DNA from: an uncultured Sellimonas sp.
Lineage (GTDB): Bacteria > Bacillota > Clostridia > Lachnospirales > Lachnospiraceae
Length of the DNA stretch: 32,553 bases
NCBI GenBank assembly: GCA_904393575.1
Contig: CAJFMZ010000009.1
Span: 1-32,553 of the forward strand
Direction: 5' to 3'
Shown here: positions 18,782-27,218 of the stretch, piece by piece
How the letters are laid out: each line of letters starts with the position of its first letter
Numbering within the stretch: the stretch's first letter is position 1
Notes under the pieces: model-generated
What the model was told of the DNA's origin: nothing
The model's database searches: none
What the model saw: the letters and a program-made list of their open reading frames with translations, nothing else
Translations under genes and position numbers: made by a program

Positions 18782-18823
18782 AAAATCGCCAAAATCGACA
18801 TTTGTCGACCTTGGCGATTTTTT
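18782..18823. terminator. Hairpin with flanking A/T tracts, possibly a bidirectional terminator (3' end of the SLC13 operon)
   Basis: AAAATCGCCAA aa TCGACA tt TGTCGA cc TTGGCGATTTT followed by TT on the + strand; shorter TTTT on the - strand. Confidence 0.6.
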
Positions 18824-18893
18824 AAGTGGATTTTTATATTTCTTTGTTCTATTGAAAAGAAGGAAAATCTGTAATTAATGGATGTGTTCTCTT

Positions 18894-20186
18894 TTACGGG
18901 AACGGCGGGAATACGATATAAATCGTAACAGCAGTTACAAGAATCATAATTCCCAGCAAAGGGAGGGTGTATTTCAAAAATTTGACAGGATTATAGTTTC
19001 CGAGGCTGAATGCAAAGGCACAGGTTACACTTCCGCTTGGGAAGCAGAATGCGTAGAACCCGGAAATCATACATGCTGCCATCAGGCTTCGTGGATCCAT
19101 TCCTGCGGCAAGGGCTACCGAAGCTGCAATGGATGTCATGACAGCCTGTGTTCCTGTATTGGACAGGAACGTGGTCAGGATAGCTGTGAAGATACAGCAG
19201 AGCAGGATAACGATGAATCCGTTGTCTGTCCAGCTGATCAGCGGGAGAAGAAGTTCTCCGATCAGATCCGCCGCACCGCTTCCTGTCAGGGCTGCTGTCA
19301 CTGCCAGAATTCCAACGTACAGCCAGGATGTATCGCTGGCAATATTGGTGATCAGTTCCTTTGGAGAAAGGATCTTCGTAAATCCAAGCAAGCAGACCGC
19401 TGCTGCTGGAATCATATACATCATATCTCCAAGATGGGAGTTAAAAATCATAACCAGAATCACTATGGCAAACAGAACATACACCAAATATTCCTGCCAT
19501 TTTTTCAGAGTACTTTCTCCCACTCCGGATACACGGATTTCTTCTGACAGTGTTCCCGTAGCGGAATCAGGCATCTTTTTCCACATAAAGAAAATATAAA
19601 TACACGTTACAATGATCGTTGGAATCCGAAGTTTAAACAGATCTCCAAACTTCATCAGATAGTTTGGATCATTCACTACTCCGGATACATAGGTATTTAA
19701 CAGAAAATCCTGTGTTGCCCCTACTCCAAGAGGTGCTGCGTACACGCAGGATGCTACGATAGCCATCAGCGGAATTACCATTTTGGACGGTTTTACGCCG
19801 CTTTCTTCCGGAAGATACTGAAGGAATGTGATGGTCAGCGCAATGGAGACCATATCCGGAAGCACTGTATTCATAATCAGGAATACGATGATGATTCCTG
19901 CCACAAGCATTCCATTTCTTTTACCATCAAAGATCCGGAACAGTTGGCTGATTTTCTGCGGAAAGCTCGTTTTCTGTAACGCCGCCGTCATGGTAATCAT
20001 AACCGCGATCAGAATGACAGAAGAATTGGAAAAACCGGCAAAGGCTTCCGGTATGGTCAGTACGCCTGTCATAACCAGGACAACCGCACAGGCCATGGTA
20101 ATCAGTCCAAAGGAATATTTTCCCTGTAAAAACAGAGCTGCCATTACGATCACAACGGCAAATGTGACTATTATCTCAAAACTCAT
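18894..20186 (-). CDS. SLC13/DASS-family (ArsB/CitT-like) anion transporter
   Basis: 430 aa; multiple TM helices; FAGFSNSSVILIAVMITMTAALQKT, TFLSNTGTQAVMTSIAASVALAAGMDPRSLMAACMISGFYAFCFPSGS. Confidence 0.85.
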   Translation of the reverse strand: MSFEIIVTFAVVIVMAALFLQGKYSFGLITMACAVVLVMTGVLTIPEAFAGFSNSSVILIAVMITMTAALQKTSFPQKISQLFRIFDGKRNGMLVAGIIIVFLIMNTVLPDMVSIALTITFLQYLPEESGVKPSKMVIPLMAIVASCVYAAPLGVGATQDFLLNTYVSGVVNDPNYLMKFGDLFKLRIPTIIVTCIYIFFMWKKMPDSATGTLSEEIRVSGVGESTLKKWQEYLVYVLFAIVILVMIFNSHLGDMMYMIPAAAVCLLGFTKILSPKELITNIASDTSWLYVGILAVTAALTGSGAADLIGELLLPLISWTDNGFIVILLCCIFTAILTTFLSNTGTQAVMTSIAASVALAAGMDPRSLMAACMISGFYAFCFPSGSVTCAFAFSLGNYNPVKFLKYTLPLLGIMILVTAVTIYIVFPPFP

Positions 20187-20212
20187 ATTCTACCTCCTCG
20201 TCTTTTTCTATG

Positions 20213-21256
20213 TCAGAATGTAATCACCGCTTTGATCGCTTTTCCTGACCTTGCGTCCTCAAATGCCTTCAGCGCATCTTTGTATTTGTATACATGGATG
20301 ATTTTTTTCAGGTCATCCTGGATCTGTTCCATCATAAATACTGTAGCGGAACTGCCGTCCGTTCTCAGATTCAGTGTCGGTCCTTTTGCTCCAACAATCG
20401 TCAGTTCCTTCCGGAAAATCGGAAGTGGATCAAATCCCTGGATGGTTCCATGATAGACTCCTGCAGCCACAATGCGTCCTCCCGGACGAACGATCTGCAA
20501 TGCGTCCACCAGAACCTGATGTGCTCCTGTCGCTTCCACAACCACATCCGGTCCTTTTTCTCCGCAGATCGTGCGGATCACGTTTCTGCCTTCCTCATCA
20601 TTTCCCACGACTGCATCACAGATTCCCGTACATCTTGCGCTCTCCTGCCGGTCCGGATTCTGATCTACAGAGATGATCGCTCCGGCTCCAAGTTTCTTGA
20701 GGATAATGGCCGTTATCATTCCCATCGCTCCGAGCCCAAACACTACCACATTGTCTCCCGGCCTGATCGCCGCCTGCATTGCGATATGATAGGCACAGTT
20801 CGTCGGTTCCAAGAGAGAGGCGGTAATATCATCCAGCGTCTCCGGAATCGGACTTAAGAACCTGTAGTCCTCTGTACTTCTCACCAGTGTCTCCTCTGTA
20901 AAGCCTCCCGGCAGCAGTGCATCGTTCATACTTCTGCAATAATTCGGCATACCGTTCCTGCAGTTCCAGCATCTGCCGCACGTTCTGGATAATTCACTGG
21001 CCACCCGATCTCCAGGCTGAAAATCGTTGCAGTCCGGGGCTGTTTCCACAACAATGCCCGAAAATTCATGTCCGAAATAGCGTTCCCGGCTTCTGTCTCT
21101 TGTTCCGTTCATCAAGGCAAGGTCGCTTCCGCAGATGCCGCAGGCTTTCACCTGGACTTTTACCATTCCGCTCTGCATTTCAACGGAAGATGCATCTGTC
21201 TGGAGCTGCAGTTCGCCTGACTCAAGTAATGCTATTGTTCTCATTCTCTGTTCCAC
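20213..21256 (-). CDS. Zinc-dependent MDR alcohol/polyol dehydrogenase
   Basis: 347 aa; CGICGSDLALMNG, GHEFSGIV, structural Zn Cys set CGRCWNCRNGMPNYC, GLGAMGMITA. Confidence 0.93.
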   Translation of the reverse strand: MEQRMRTIALLESGELQLQTDASSVEMQSGMVKVQVKACGICGSDLALMNGTRDRSRERYFGHEFSGIVVETAPDCNDFQPGDRVASELSRTCGRCWNCRNGMPNYCRSMNDALLPGGFTEETLVRSTEDYRFLSPIPETLDDITASLLEPTNCAYHIAMQAAIRPGDNVVVFGLGAMGMITAIILKKLGAGAIISVDQNPDRQESARCTGICDAVVGNDEEGRNVIRTICGEKGPDVVVEATGAHQVLVDALQIVRPGGRIVAAGVYHGTIQGFDPLPIFRKELTIVGAKGPTLNLRTDGSSATVFMMEQIQDDLKKIIHVYKYKDALKAFEDARSGKAIKAVITF

Positions 21257-21276
21257 TCCTTTCTGTCTGATCCGTT

Positions 21277-22050
21277 TTACTTTCTGTAGGCTTTCAGCAG
21301 TTCCCTTGCATCCACGCCGGCACGCATCCAGTCAGACGGCACGTCTGCCTCGATCGTAAGTGTTCCGTCATATCCTTTCAGCTGCTCAAAAAACGGAGCA
21401 TAATCGTAATCATCATTCACATTCGGATAGTTTCTCTCCGGATAGGAAGTCGGATAATCGATATGTACATGATGTACCAGTTCTTTGTATGTCACAACGT
21501 CCTCAAAAGGTTCCCCTGACCAGACAAAGTGTCTGAGATCCGCCATTGCAAACAGATTCGGCATATCTGCTTTTGCAATCACTTCCGCGGCCTGGGGTAG
21601 CGTATTGATATAGTTGGAGTATTTCGGACCGAGAGGTTCAATCAGAATATCCTGTCCGTTTTCTCCTGCAATCTCACACAGCATACGGAGAAACCGGATA
21701 AAGGCATCCTCTCTTTTGATACTGTCTTCATCGATCAACTGCCTGGCTTTTCCATTTCCAAACAGGATCTGACGGATTCCGAGCTGTCCTGATTTTTTGC
21801 AGGTAGATTTCAGATAGGACTCCAGATCCGTCTCCTTGAAATCCGGCCGGAAGAATAAAGGCTCTGTAATCGGCAGAATTCGGGCTCCGTTCGGAATCGG
21901 GAATGCTGCTTCTTCCACATGCCGGCAAAACGTATCGAATGCCTTCTCGTCCAACTGCTCGATCTCCGGCATATCCAGCTCCGCATAATCAAAGCCGGCT
22001 TTTTTTATCTCGTCATAATCTTTTATAAAACCAAATCCACCAAGTTTCAT
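21277..22050 (-). CDS. Sugar phosphate isomerase/epimerase-like TIM barrel (AP endonuclease 2 superfamily)
   Basis: 257 aa; AGFDYAELDMPEIEQL, ILIEPLGPKYSNYINTLPQAAEVI, HVHIDYPTSYPE, LTIEADVPSDW. Confidence 0.87.
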   Translation of the reverse strand: MKLGGFGFIKDYDEIKKAGFDYAELDMPEIEQLDEKAFDTFCRHVEEAAFPIPNGARILPITEPLFFRPDFKETDLESYLKSTCKKSGQLGIRQILFGNGKARQLIDEDSIKREDAFIRFLRMLCEIAGENGQDILIEPLGPKYSNYINTLPQAAEVIAKADMPNLFAMADLRHFVWSGEPFEDVVTYKELVHHVHIDYPTSYPERNYPNVNDDYDYAPFFEQLKGYDGTLTIEADVPSDWMRAGVDARELLKAYRK

Positions 22051-22063
22051 TCCATATCCTCCC

Positions 22064-23059
22064 TTATTTCAATACGTCCAGACTGTCCGGGGCGAATCCC
22101 TGGAAGTCCCGTTCTCTGAGAAGCTCCTGTACTTCTAAGAGAACAGGAAGACTGGTAATCGCTCCCATACGGGAAACCGTAATGGCTGCCGTGTGTCCTG
22201 CGAACGCAAGCGCCTGTTCCTTGGAAAGTCCGGCAGTCAGTCCTGTACAAAATGCCGCAACAAAGGAATCTCCAGCCGCAGTAGGATCAGCGGCTTCCGG
22301 CATTTTGACACATGGGGAATGAAGCACTCCTTCACTTCCAGATAATACTGCTCCGTTTTCTCCCATGGTAATAATCAGATTCTCTACGCCTCTCTTGTGA
22401 AAATATGCAGCCGCCTCTTTGACGTCCTCCTCCTGCAGGCCGCCTTCTGTCCGGATCTTATGACCGGAAAGGGATGCGGCTTCGTGTTCATTTGGCGATA
22501 AATAGGAGGTACAGGAAAGCAGCCTGTCTGAAATTTCCGCCGCAGGAGCCGGATTTACCATTACCGGAACCCCTGCCTCATGCGCCCATTCTGCTACCTG
22601 TTCCACTACCGGCATCGGAATTTCAAACTGGAGAATCACAATGTCATAGTCCCGGATCCCTTCCTTCAACCAGGAAAGCTCTTCCGGACGAATCGTAAAG
22701 TTTGCCCCAGGACAGACTGTGATCCGGTTCTGTGTTCCGTTCTCCTTCTCTTCCAGCATGATCACTGCCGCTCCTGTTGCCTCATGTTCATCCGTCAGGA
22801 TATGGGAAACATCCACGCCCGATTCTTCTGCTGCCTTCAGAAGCTGCTTTCCAAACTCGTCATGTCCGACTTTTCCTGCCATGGTAACCTGGGCTCCCAG
22901 CCGTGCGCACTGCACTGCCTGATTCAGTCCCTTTCCTCCGGGAGCGGTCTGAAAGTTTCCTCCGATCACAGTCTCTCCCGCACCAGGCAGACGCTTTGCG
23001 GATGCAGTCACATCCATGTTGAGACTTCCCACAACCAGGATTTTTGGTCTTTTCAGCAT
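22064..23059 (-). CDS. PfkB-family carbohydrate kinase (ribokinase-like)
   Basis: 331 aa; VVGSLNMDVTASAKRLPGAGETVIGGNFQTAPGGKGLNQAVQCARLGA; DPTAAGDSFVAAF. Confidence 0.93.
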   Translation of the reverse strand: MLKRPKILVVGSLNMDVTASAKRLPGAGETVIGGNFQTAPGGKGLNQAVQCARLGAQVTMAGKVGHDEFGKQLLKAAEESGVDVSHILTDEHEATGAAVIMLEEKENGTQNRITVCPGANFTIRPEELSWLKEGIRDYDIVILQFEIPMPVVEQVAEWAHEAGVPVMVNPAPAAEISDRLLSCTSYLSPNEHEAASLSGHKIRTEGGLQEEDVKEAAAYFHKRGVENLIITMGENGAVLSGSEGVLHSPCVKMPEAADPTAAGDSFVAAFCTGLTAGLSKEQALAFAGHTAAITVSRMGAITSLPVLLEVQELLRERDFQGFAPDSLDVLK

Positions 23060-23077
23060 ATTTCAAGCAGCTCCTTC

Positions 23078-24058
23078 CTAGTTTACTTTTTTTGCGGCTT
23101 CATTCATCTCGTCCAGAATCTGGCGGACCGTACTCATTTCCTTAAGGGACGCACGTGGTGTCCTTCCGTTGACAAAATCCTCCAGGGAAGTTCTGGCAAA
23201 AATCGGATAGTAGACATCACTGTCCGTACTCATCGGAATGCGGACCACTTCTTTTCCGTATTCCCGCGCCTCCAGGCAGTTTTCCGCAAGTGTATAATAT
23301 CCGTTTTCTGTCACGATGCACCATCTGTTCTCTCTTTTACTTTCCTCGTCCATCGGATATGCATATCCGGTTTCCAGTACGAGAGATGCTCCATTGGACA
23401 TCTGAAGAAGGGATGATCCGTAAATCTCGATATCGTAATCCTCATTGTACTGATAGGATGAGGCCAGTACCGACGCCCGGTCTGAATCCGTCAGATACAA
23501 TGCCATATCAAGAAAATGTACACCAAGATTGGTCATGCATCCGCCTCCGGCTGTTTTTTCAGACAGCATCCACGGGGAGGATACCAGATATCTGGAAGGA
23601 GGTCCTGCAATAAACCGGTAGCTCATGTGAATGATTTTACTGTTCAAAATGGATTCTTTCAGTTTTGCCACCGTATCACTGTAACGCCATACGAATGGAA
23701 CTGCACAGAATGCATCCGCTTCCTGGGCTGCCTTTGCAATCTCCGCTACTTCCTGTTCGTTCATTCCCATCGGTTTTTCGATGGAAAACGGAATCCTGCG
23801 CCGAATCAGTTCCAGCGCCAGATCTTTCATCTCGTTATGAGGTGCGAAAGCGAATACAAAGTCTACTTCTTCCTGATCCAGCAGTGCTTTCCAATCCCCA
23901 TATACCCGGCATCCAAACGGTTCCGCCAGCTTTTGAGCCAGTTTTGTATCCGGATCACTCATTGCTACAATGGTATTTTCCGGAATTCCCGGAAAATATA
24001 ACGGCACATGCCAGTGGCTGACGCCGAGAAACGCGATTTTCAAGTCATTGATTGTCAT
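23078..24058 (-). CDS. Gfo/Idh/MocA family oxidoreductase
   Basis: 326 aa; PFSIEKPMGMNEQEVAEIAK (EKP motif), GGGCMTNLGVHFLDMALYL. Confidence 0.92.
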   Translation of the reverse strand: MTINDLKIAFLGVSHWHVPLYFPGIPENTIVAMSDPDTKLAQKLAEPFGCRVYGDWKALLDQEEVDFVFAFAPHNEMKDLALELIRRRIPFSIEKPMGMNEQEVAEIAKAAQEADAFCAVPFVWRYSDTVAKLKESILNSKIIHMSYRFIAGPPSRYLVSSPWMLSEKTAGGGCMTNLGVHFLDMALYLTDSDRASVLASSYQYNEDYDIEIYGSSLLQMSNGASLVLETGYAYPMDEESKRENRWCIVTENGYYTLAENCLEAREYGKEVVRIPMSTDSDVYYPIFARTSLEDFVNGRTPRASLKEMSTVRQILDEMNEAAKKVN

Positions 24059-24097
24059 AATACCCTCTCCTTCCTCTGGTATAATCGTTCTATCGTA

Positions 24098-24988
24098 CTA
24101 AATTTCAGGCAGAATTTTGCGAAGATAGTCAATGGATTTTTTCATTCCGATGGACGCGTCCGGGATATCCGCCGGATGCCATCTTCTTTCGTACTCCAGT
24201 GACAGCCAGTCTTCATATCCGTGTGCTTTCACCTCTTTGAGGATTTCCGGCCACGGCAGAATTCCTTCTCCTACGATTCTTGTGTATACATTCCGTTCTG
24301 ACTCGTCCGGATGAGAAACATCGGAAGATTTGAATTCCGTATTTCCTTCATGGAATACAAGGTCTTTCACATGCATATATCCGATCAGACCGCTCTGAAG
24401 GGCAATGGCTTCCTTGTAGTCTTCCCCTCCGGTAAAGGTCAGGTTCGCCTGGTCATATAAGATTCGCACATGATCACAGTCAATGTCTTTGATCAGATCT
24501 GCACTCTGGCGTGCTGTCAGTGTCATCGTGTTAAAATGGTTTTCAATGGTCAGTGTCACGCCGTGAGCCTTTGCTTTTTCACCCAGATACCGCATCGATT
24601 CAATGAGACGGTCTCTCTTTTCTTCCAGATGGTCCGTCTCTCCTGCCGACAGATTGCCGCCGTAGATCCGGATCCGTCCCGCTCCAAGGAAATCGCAGTA
24701 TTCAATGACCTTCTCGATCCCTTTGATTTCCGCCTGGCGGACTTCTTCATCCAGAGAATTGAATTTGGAATTGTAAGGAGTCAGGCAGACAATCTGAATC
24801 CCATGATCCTTTGCACATTGTTTCACTTTCTGCAGCGTATCTTTTCCGCATTCGCACGGGAGACCGGAGCGATAGTCATCCTGTACAACAATTTCCGCTC
24901 CTTCGGCTCCAATTTTTGAAAACAGCTCGATTGCCTCTGTCACCGTATATTCCGGTGTTCCCATCGTATGTCCTGCAATTTTAAACAT
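24098..24988 (-). CDS. Sugar phosphate isomerase/epimerase-like TIM barrel
   Basis: 296 aa; EAIELFSKIGAEGAEIVVQ, GVTLTIENHFNTMTLTARQSADLIKDI, MHVKDLVFHEGN, GEGILPWPEILKEVKAHGYEDWLSLEYE. Confidence 0.93.
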   Translation of the reverse strand: MFKIAGHTMGTPEYTVTEAIELFSKIGAEGAEIVVQDDYRSGLPCECGKDTLQKVKQCAKDHGIQIVCLTPYNSKFNSLDEEVRQAEIKGIEKVIEYCDFLGAGRIRIYGGNLSAGETDHLEEKRDRLIESMRYLGEKAKAHGVTLTIENHFNTMTLTARQSADLIKDIDCDHVRILYDQANLTFTGGEDYKEAIALQSGLIGYMHVKDLVFHEGNTEFKSSDVSHPDESERNVYTRIVGEGILPWPEILKEVKAHGYEDWLSLEYERRWHPADIPDASIGMKKSIDYLRKILPEI

Positions 24989-25003
24989 CCGTCCATTCCT
25001 CCT

Positions 25004-25948
25004 TTATTCCATACCCGGTAATCCTGCGCTGATCAGAATCCGGTTCAGCAGTTCATGTGTCTTGTATGCATCCTGAGGGCTGGTCATCGGTGTTTTGTTG
25101 TTCCGGATACAGTCAAAGAAATGCCGGATCGCAAAACTGAATCCCAGTCTGTCTTCTGATTTGGCCCATCCCATGGCCAGAGGAGTAAGCTCAGTCGTAT
25201 GTCTCTGTTCATTGTCCACGATCGTAACGCTTTCCGGCATATGGACATGGACTGTCCGGTTATCGCCGTGCATTTCCAGATTTTCCTCCCACTGTCCGGC
25301 ACTGCGGTCCGCAATCAGAATTCCGGAAGAACCGTTCTCAAACTCAATCTGAGCTGTGGTAAAGGTTTCGTAATCCCGGTCTGTATACTTGGAGATGGCT
25401 TTGACATCCTTTGCTTCTCCACAGAAATACCGCATCAGGTCTACCATGTGGACAGCATTTTCCAGTGTTGCGTGATATTCGGTCTGAGGACGGTTTTTCT
25501 GAGCAATCATGACATCCGGCGCCTTGTCTCCCCATACTTTCTTGGCTTCGGTTACAACCGGAGCGTACCGTCTGTTAAATCCGATCATCAGTTTCCGGCC
25601 TGTCTTCTCTGCAAGATCTGCAATCTCATCGCAGCTTCTGAGTGTTGTCGCCATCGGCTTTTCACAGTAGGTATCCACTCCATGGCGTAAAAGGAAAGAA
25701 ACCTGCTCAGCATGCACATCCTTTGGCGTCAGCACAAAGGCACAGTCCAGACCCAGATCTACGAGCTTTTCGATGGAATCTACCGCCTGCTGCACTCCGA
25801 AGCTTTTGGCCGCCCGCACTGCGTTTTCGTAATTCTTTGCCATCACACCGACAAATTCGATATCCTCTGTCTGTGCAAGCACCGGTAAAAAGTTATTTTT
25901 GGAAACATAGCCGGTTCCGATGACTCCGACTCTTAATTTATCAGCCAT
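25004..25948 (-). CDS. Gfo/Idh/MocA family oxidoreductase
   Basis: 314 aa; VGVIGTGYVSKNNFLPVL, YCEKPMATTLRSCDEIADLAEKTGRKLMIGFNRRYAP. Confidence 0.94.
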   Translation of the reverse strand: MADKLRVGVIGTGYVSKNNFLPVLAQTEDIEFVGVMAKNYENAVRAAKSFGVQQAVDSIEKLVDLGLDCAFVLTPKDVHAEQVSFLLRHGVDTYCEKPMATTLRSCDEIADLAEKTGRKLMIGFNRRYAPVVTEAKKVWGDKAPDVMIAQKNRPQTEYHATLENAVHMVDLMRYFCGEAKDVKAISKYTDRDYETFTTAQIEFENGSSGILIADRSAGQWEENLEMHGDNRTVHVHMPESVTIVDNEQRHTTELTPLAMGWAKSEDRLGFSFAIRHFFDCIRNNKTPMTSPQDAYKTHELLNRILISAGLPGME

Positions 25949-26855
25949 TGATCTGTTCCTCCTTCTTATATTCTTCTACAATCTTCTCCAGTTTCTGATA
26001 TTCTTCCCCGCTCAAAGGACGAAGCGGCGCACGGCATACATCATGTTTGATCACTCCGCGGATCTTAAGCAGTGCCTTCAGCCCCGGAATACCAGGGATG
26101 CCTGCCAGCTTCCTGTCCAGTGCCACGATCTGCTCCTGGGTCTCCATGGCTCCTTTCATGTCCCCTTCTCTGAACTGACGGTACAGCCGGGTAAACCGCT
26201 CATGGAAGATACTTCCCGGTCCAGTCACCGTTCCGACTCCTCCGGTGATAAGGCACTGAAGGAACAGGCTGTCGCATCCGATCAGAAGATCCGGTTTCCG
26301 GTCTGCTTTTTCAAAGTAGTCTTCCACTCTCATCAGATCCGGGCTTGAAAACTTAATTCCCGCAATATTCGGAAATGTATTCATCAGCCGGTTTAAAAGT
26401 TCCGGTTTCACATCGTTGGTCGTGCATCCCGGAATATTGTAAATATAAACCGGGAAGTCTTCCGGAAGTGTGGAAATTACATCACTATAATACTGGAATA
26501 ATGCTTCTTCATCCATCGGGAAAAACGCCGGCGACATGATTCCGATTCCGTCCGCCCCGATCTTCACACTGTGCTGCGCATGAGAAATGGTTTCCGCTGT
26601 TGTCATAGCTCCGCACTGAATGAATACCGGAACCCTTCCATGGCTCGTTTCCACCATGATCTGGGCGATACGCTGGCGTTCCTCTTCCGTCAAAAGAAGG
26701 CTCTCTCCGTTCGTCCCGTTTGGATACAGGCAGTCCACTCCGGCTTCGATCAGATACTCCGCAAATGCCGCCACACCCTGCTCATCGACTTTTCCATCTT
26801 CCGTCATCGGTGTGATAGTTGGAATGACAACACCTTTCATTGATTTTCTCTCCAT
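25941..26855 (-). CDS. Dihydrodipicolinate synthase / N-acetylneuraminate lyase family aldolase
   Basis: 304 aa; KGVVIPTITPMTEDGKVDEQGVAAFAEYLIEAGVDCLYPNGTNGESLLLTEEER, FPVYIYNIPGCT, AGIKFSS. Overlaps the next gene's start by 8 nt. Confidence 0.93.
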   Translation of the reverse strand: MERKSMKGVVIPTITPMTEDGKVDEQGVAAFAEYLIEAGVDCLYPNGTNGESLLLTEEERQRIAQIMVETSHGRVPVFIQCGAMTTAETISHAQHSVKIGADGIGIMSPAFFPMDEEALFQYYSDVISTLPEDFPVYIYNIPGCTTNDVKPELLNRLMNTFPNIAGIKFSSPDLMRVEDYFEKADRKPDLLIGCDSLFLQCLITGGVGTVTGPGSIFHERFTRLYRQFREGDMKGAMETQEQIVALDRKLAGIPGIPGLKALLKIRGVIKHDVCRAPLRPLSGEEYQKLEKIVEEYKKEEQING

Positions 26856-26893
26856 GATTCGTATCCTCCTTTATTATGATATCTCCTGAAAAA

Positions 26894-26915
26894 ATCATGT
26901 AATTGTTTTCATATA
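26894..26915. promoter_or_regulatory. Degenerate third LacI-family operator upstream of the aldolase gene
   Basis: ATCATGTAAT-TG-TTTTCATATA: one conserved half-site relative to 27025-27046. Confidence 0.45.
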
Positions 26916-27024
26916 GAAAACTTTTATTCTCATTTCAGATCATTCTTTTTGTACACTATTTACACGTTTTTATCTTTTTTATTGTCTGATCGGTACATAA
27001 TTTTTCTTCTTTTTCTTCGTTTCT

Positions 27025-27046
27025 TTCATGTAATTGATTACATGAA
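27025..27046. promoter_or_regulatory. LacI-family operator at the catabolic operon promoter
   Basis: TTCATGTAAT-TG-ATTACATGAA, perfect 10-bp arms. Confidence 0.8.
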
Positions 27047-27047
27047 T

Positions 27048-27077
27048 AATGTAGCACATACGTGCTTATCACGTCAA
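27048..27077 (-). promoter_or_regulatory. Predicted promoter of the catabolic operon
   Basis: Minus strand TTGACG-18 bp-TACATT, immediately upstream of the 27025-27046 operator. Confidence 0.55.
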
Positions 27078-27153
27078 TTGTGGTTTTTTACAAAAACACG
27101 ATGCTGATTTTATGCACTTTTCCGGTTTGGTTTTTTTGTTTTTGACTTTAGAA

Positions 27154-27182
27154 TTGAAAAATCAGGCAGCAAATGATACACT
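27154..27182 (+). promoter_or_regulatory. Predicted promoter of the LacI-family gene
   Basis: TTGAAA-17 bp-TACACT. Confidence 0.55.
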
Positions 27183-27183
27183 T

Positions 27184-27205
27184 TTCATGTAACAGATTAC
27201 ATAAG
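27184..27205. promoter_or_regulatory. LacI-family operator at the regulator's own promoter
   Basis: TTCATGTAAC-AG-ATTACATAAG directly after the -10 box. Confidence 0.75.
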
Positions 27206-27218
27206 GAGATGGAAAACT

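Noticed and set aside
18894-19547. 221-aa and 156-aa + strand ORFs opposite the SLC13 gene
   Set aside because: Antisense to a transporter with clear TM pattern; no coding evidence.
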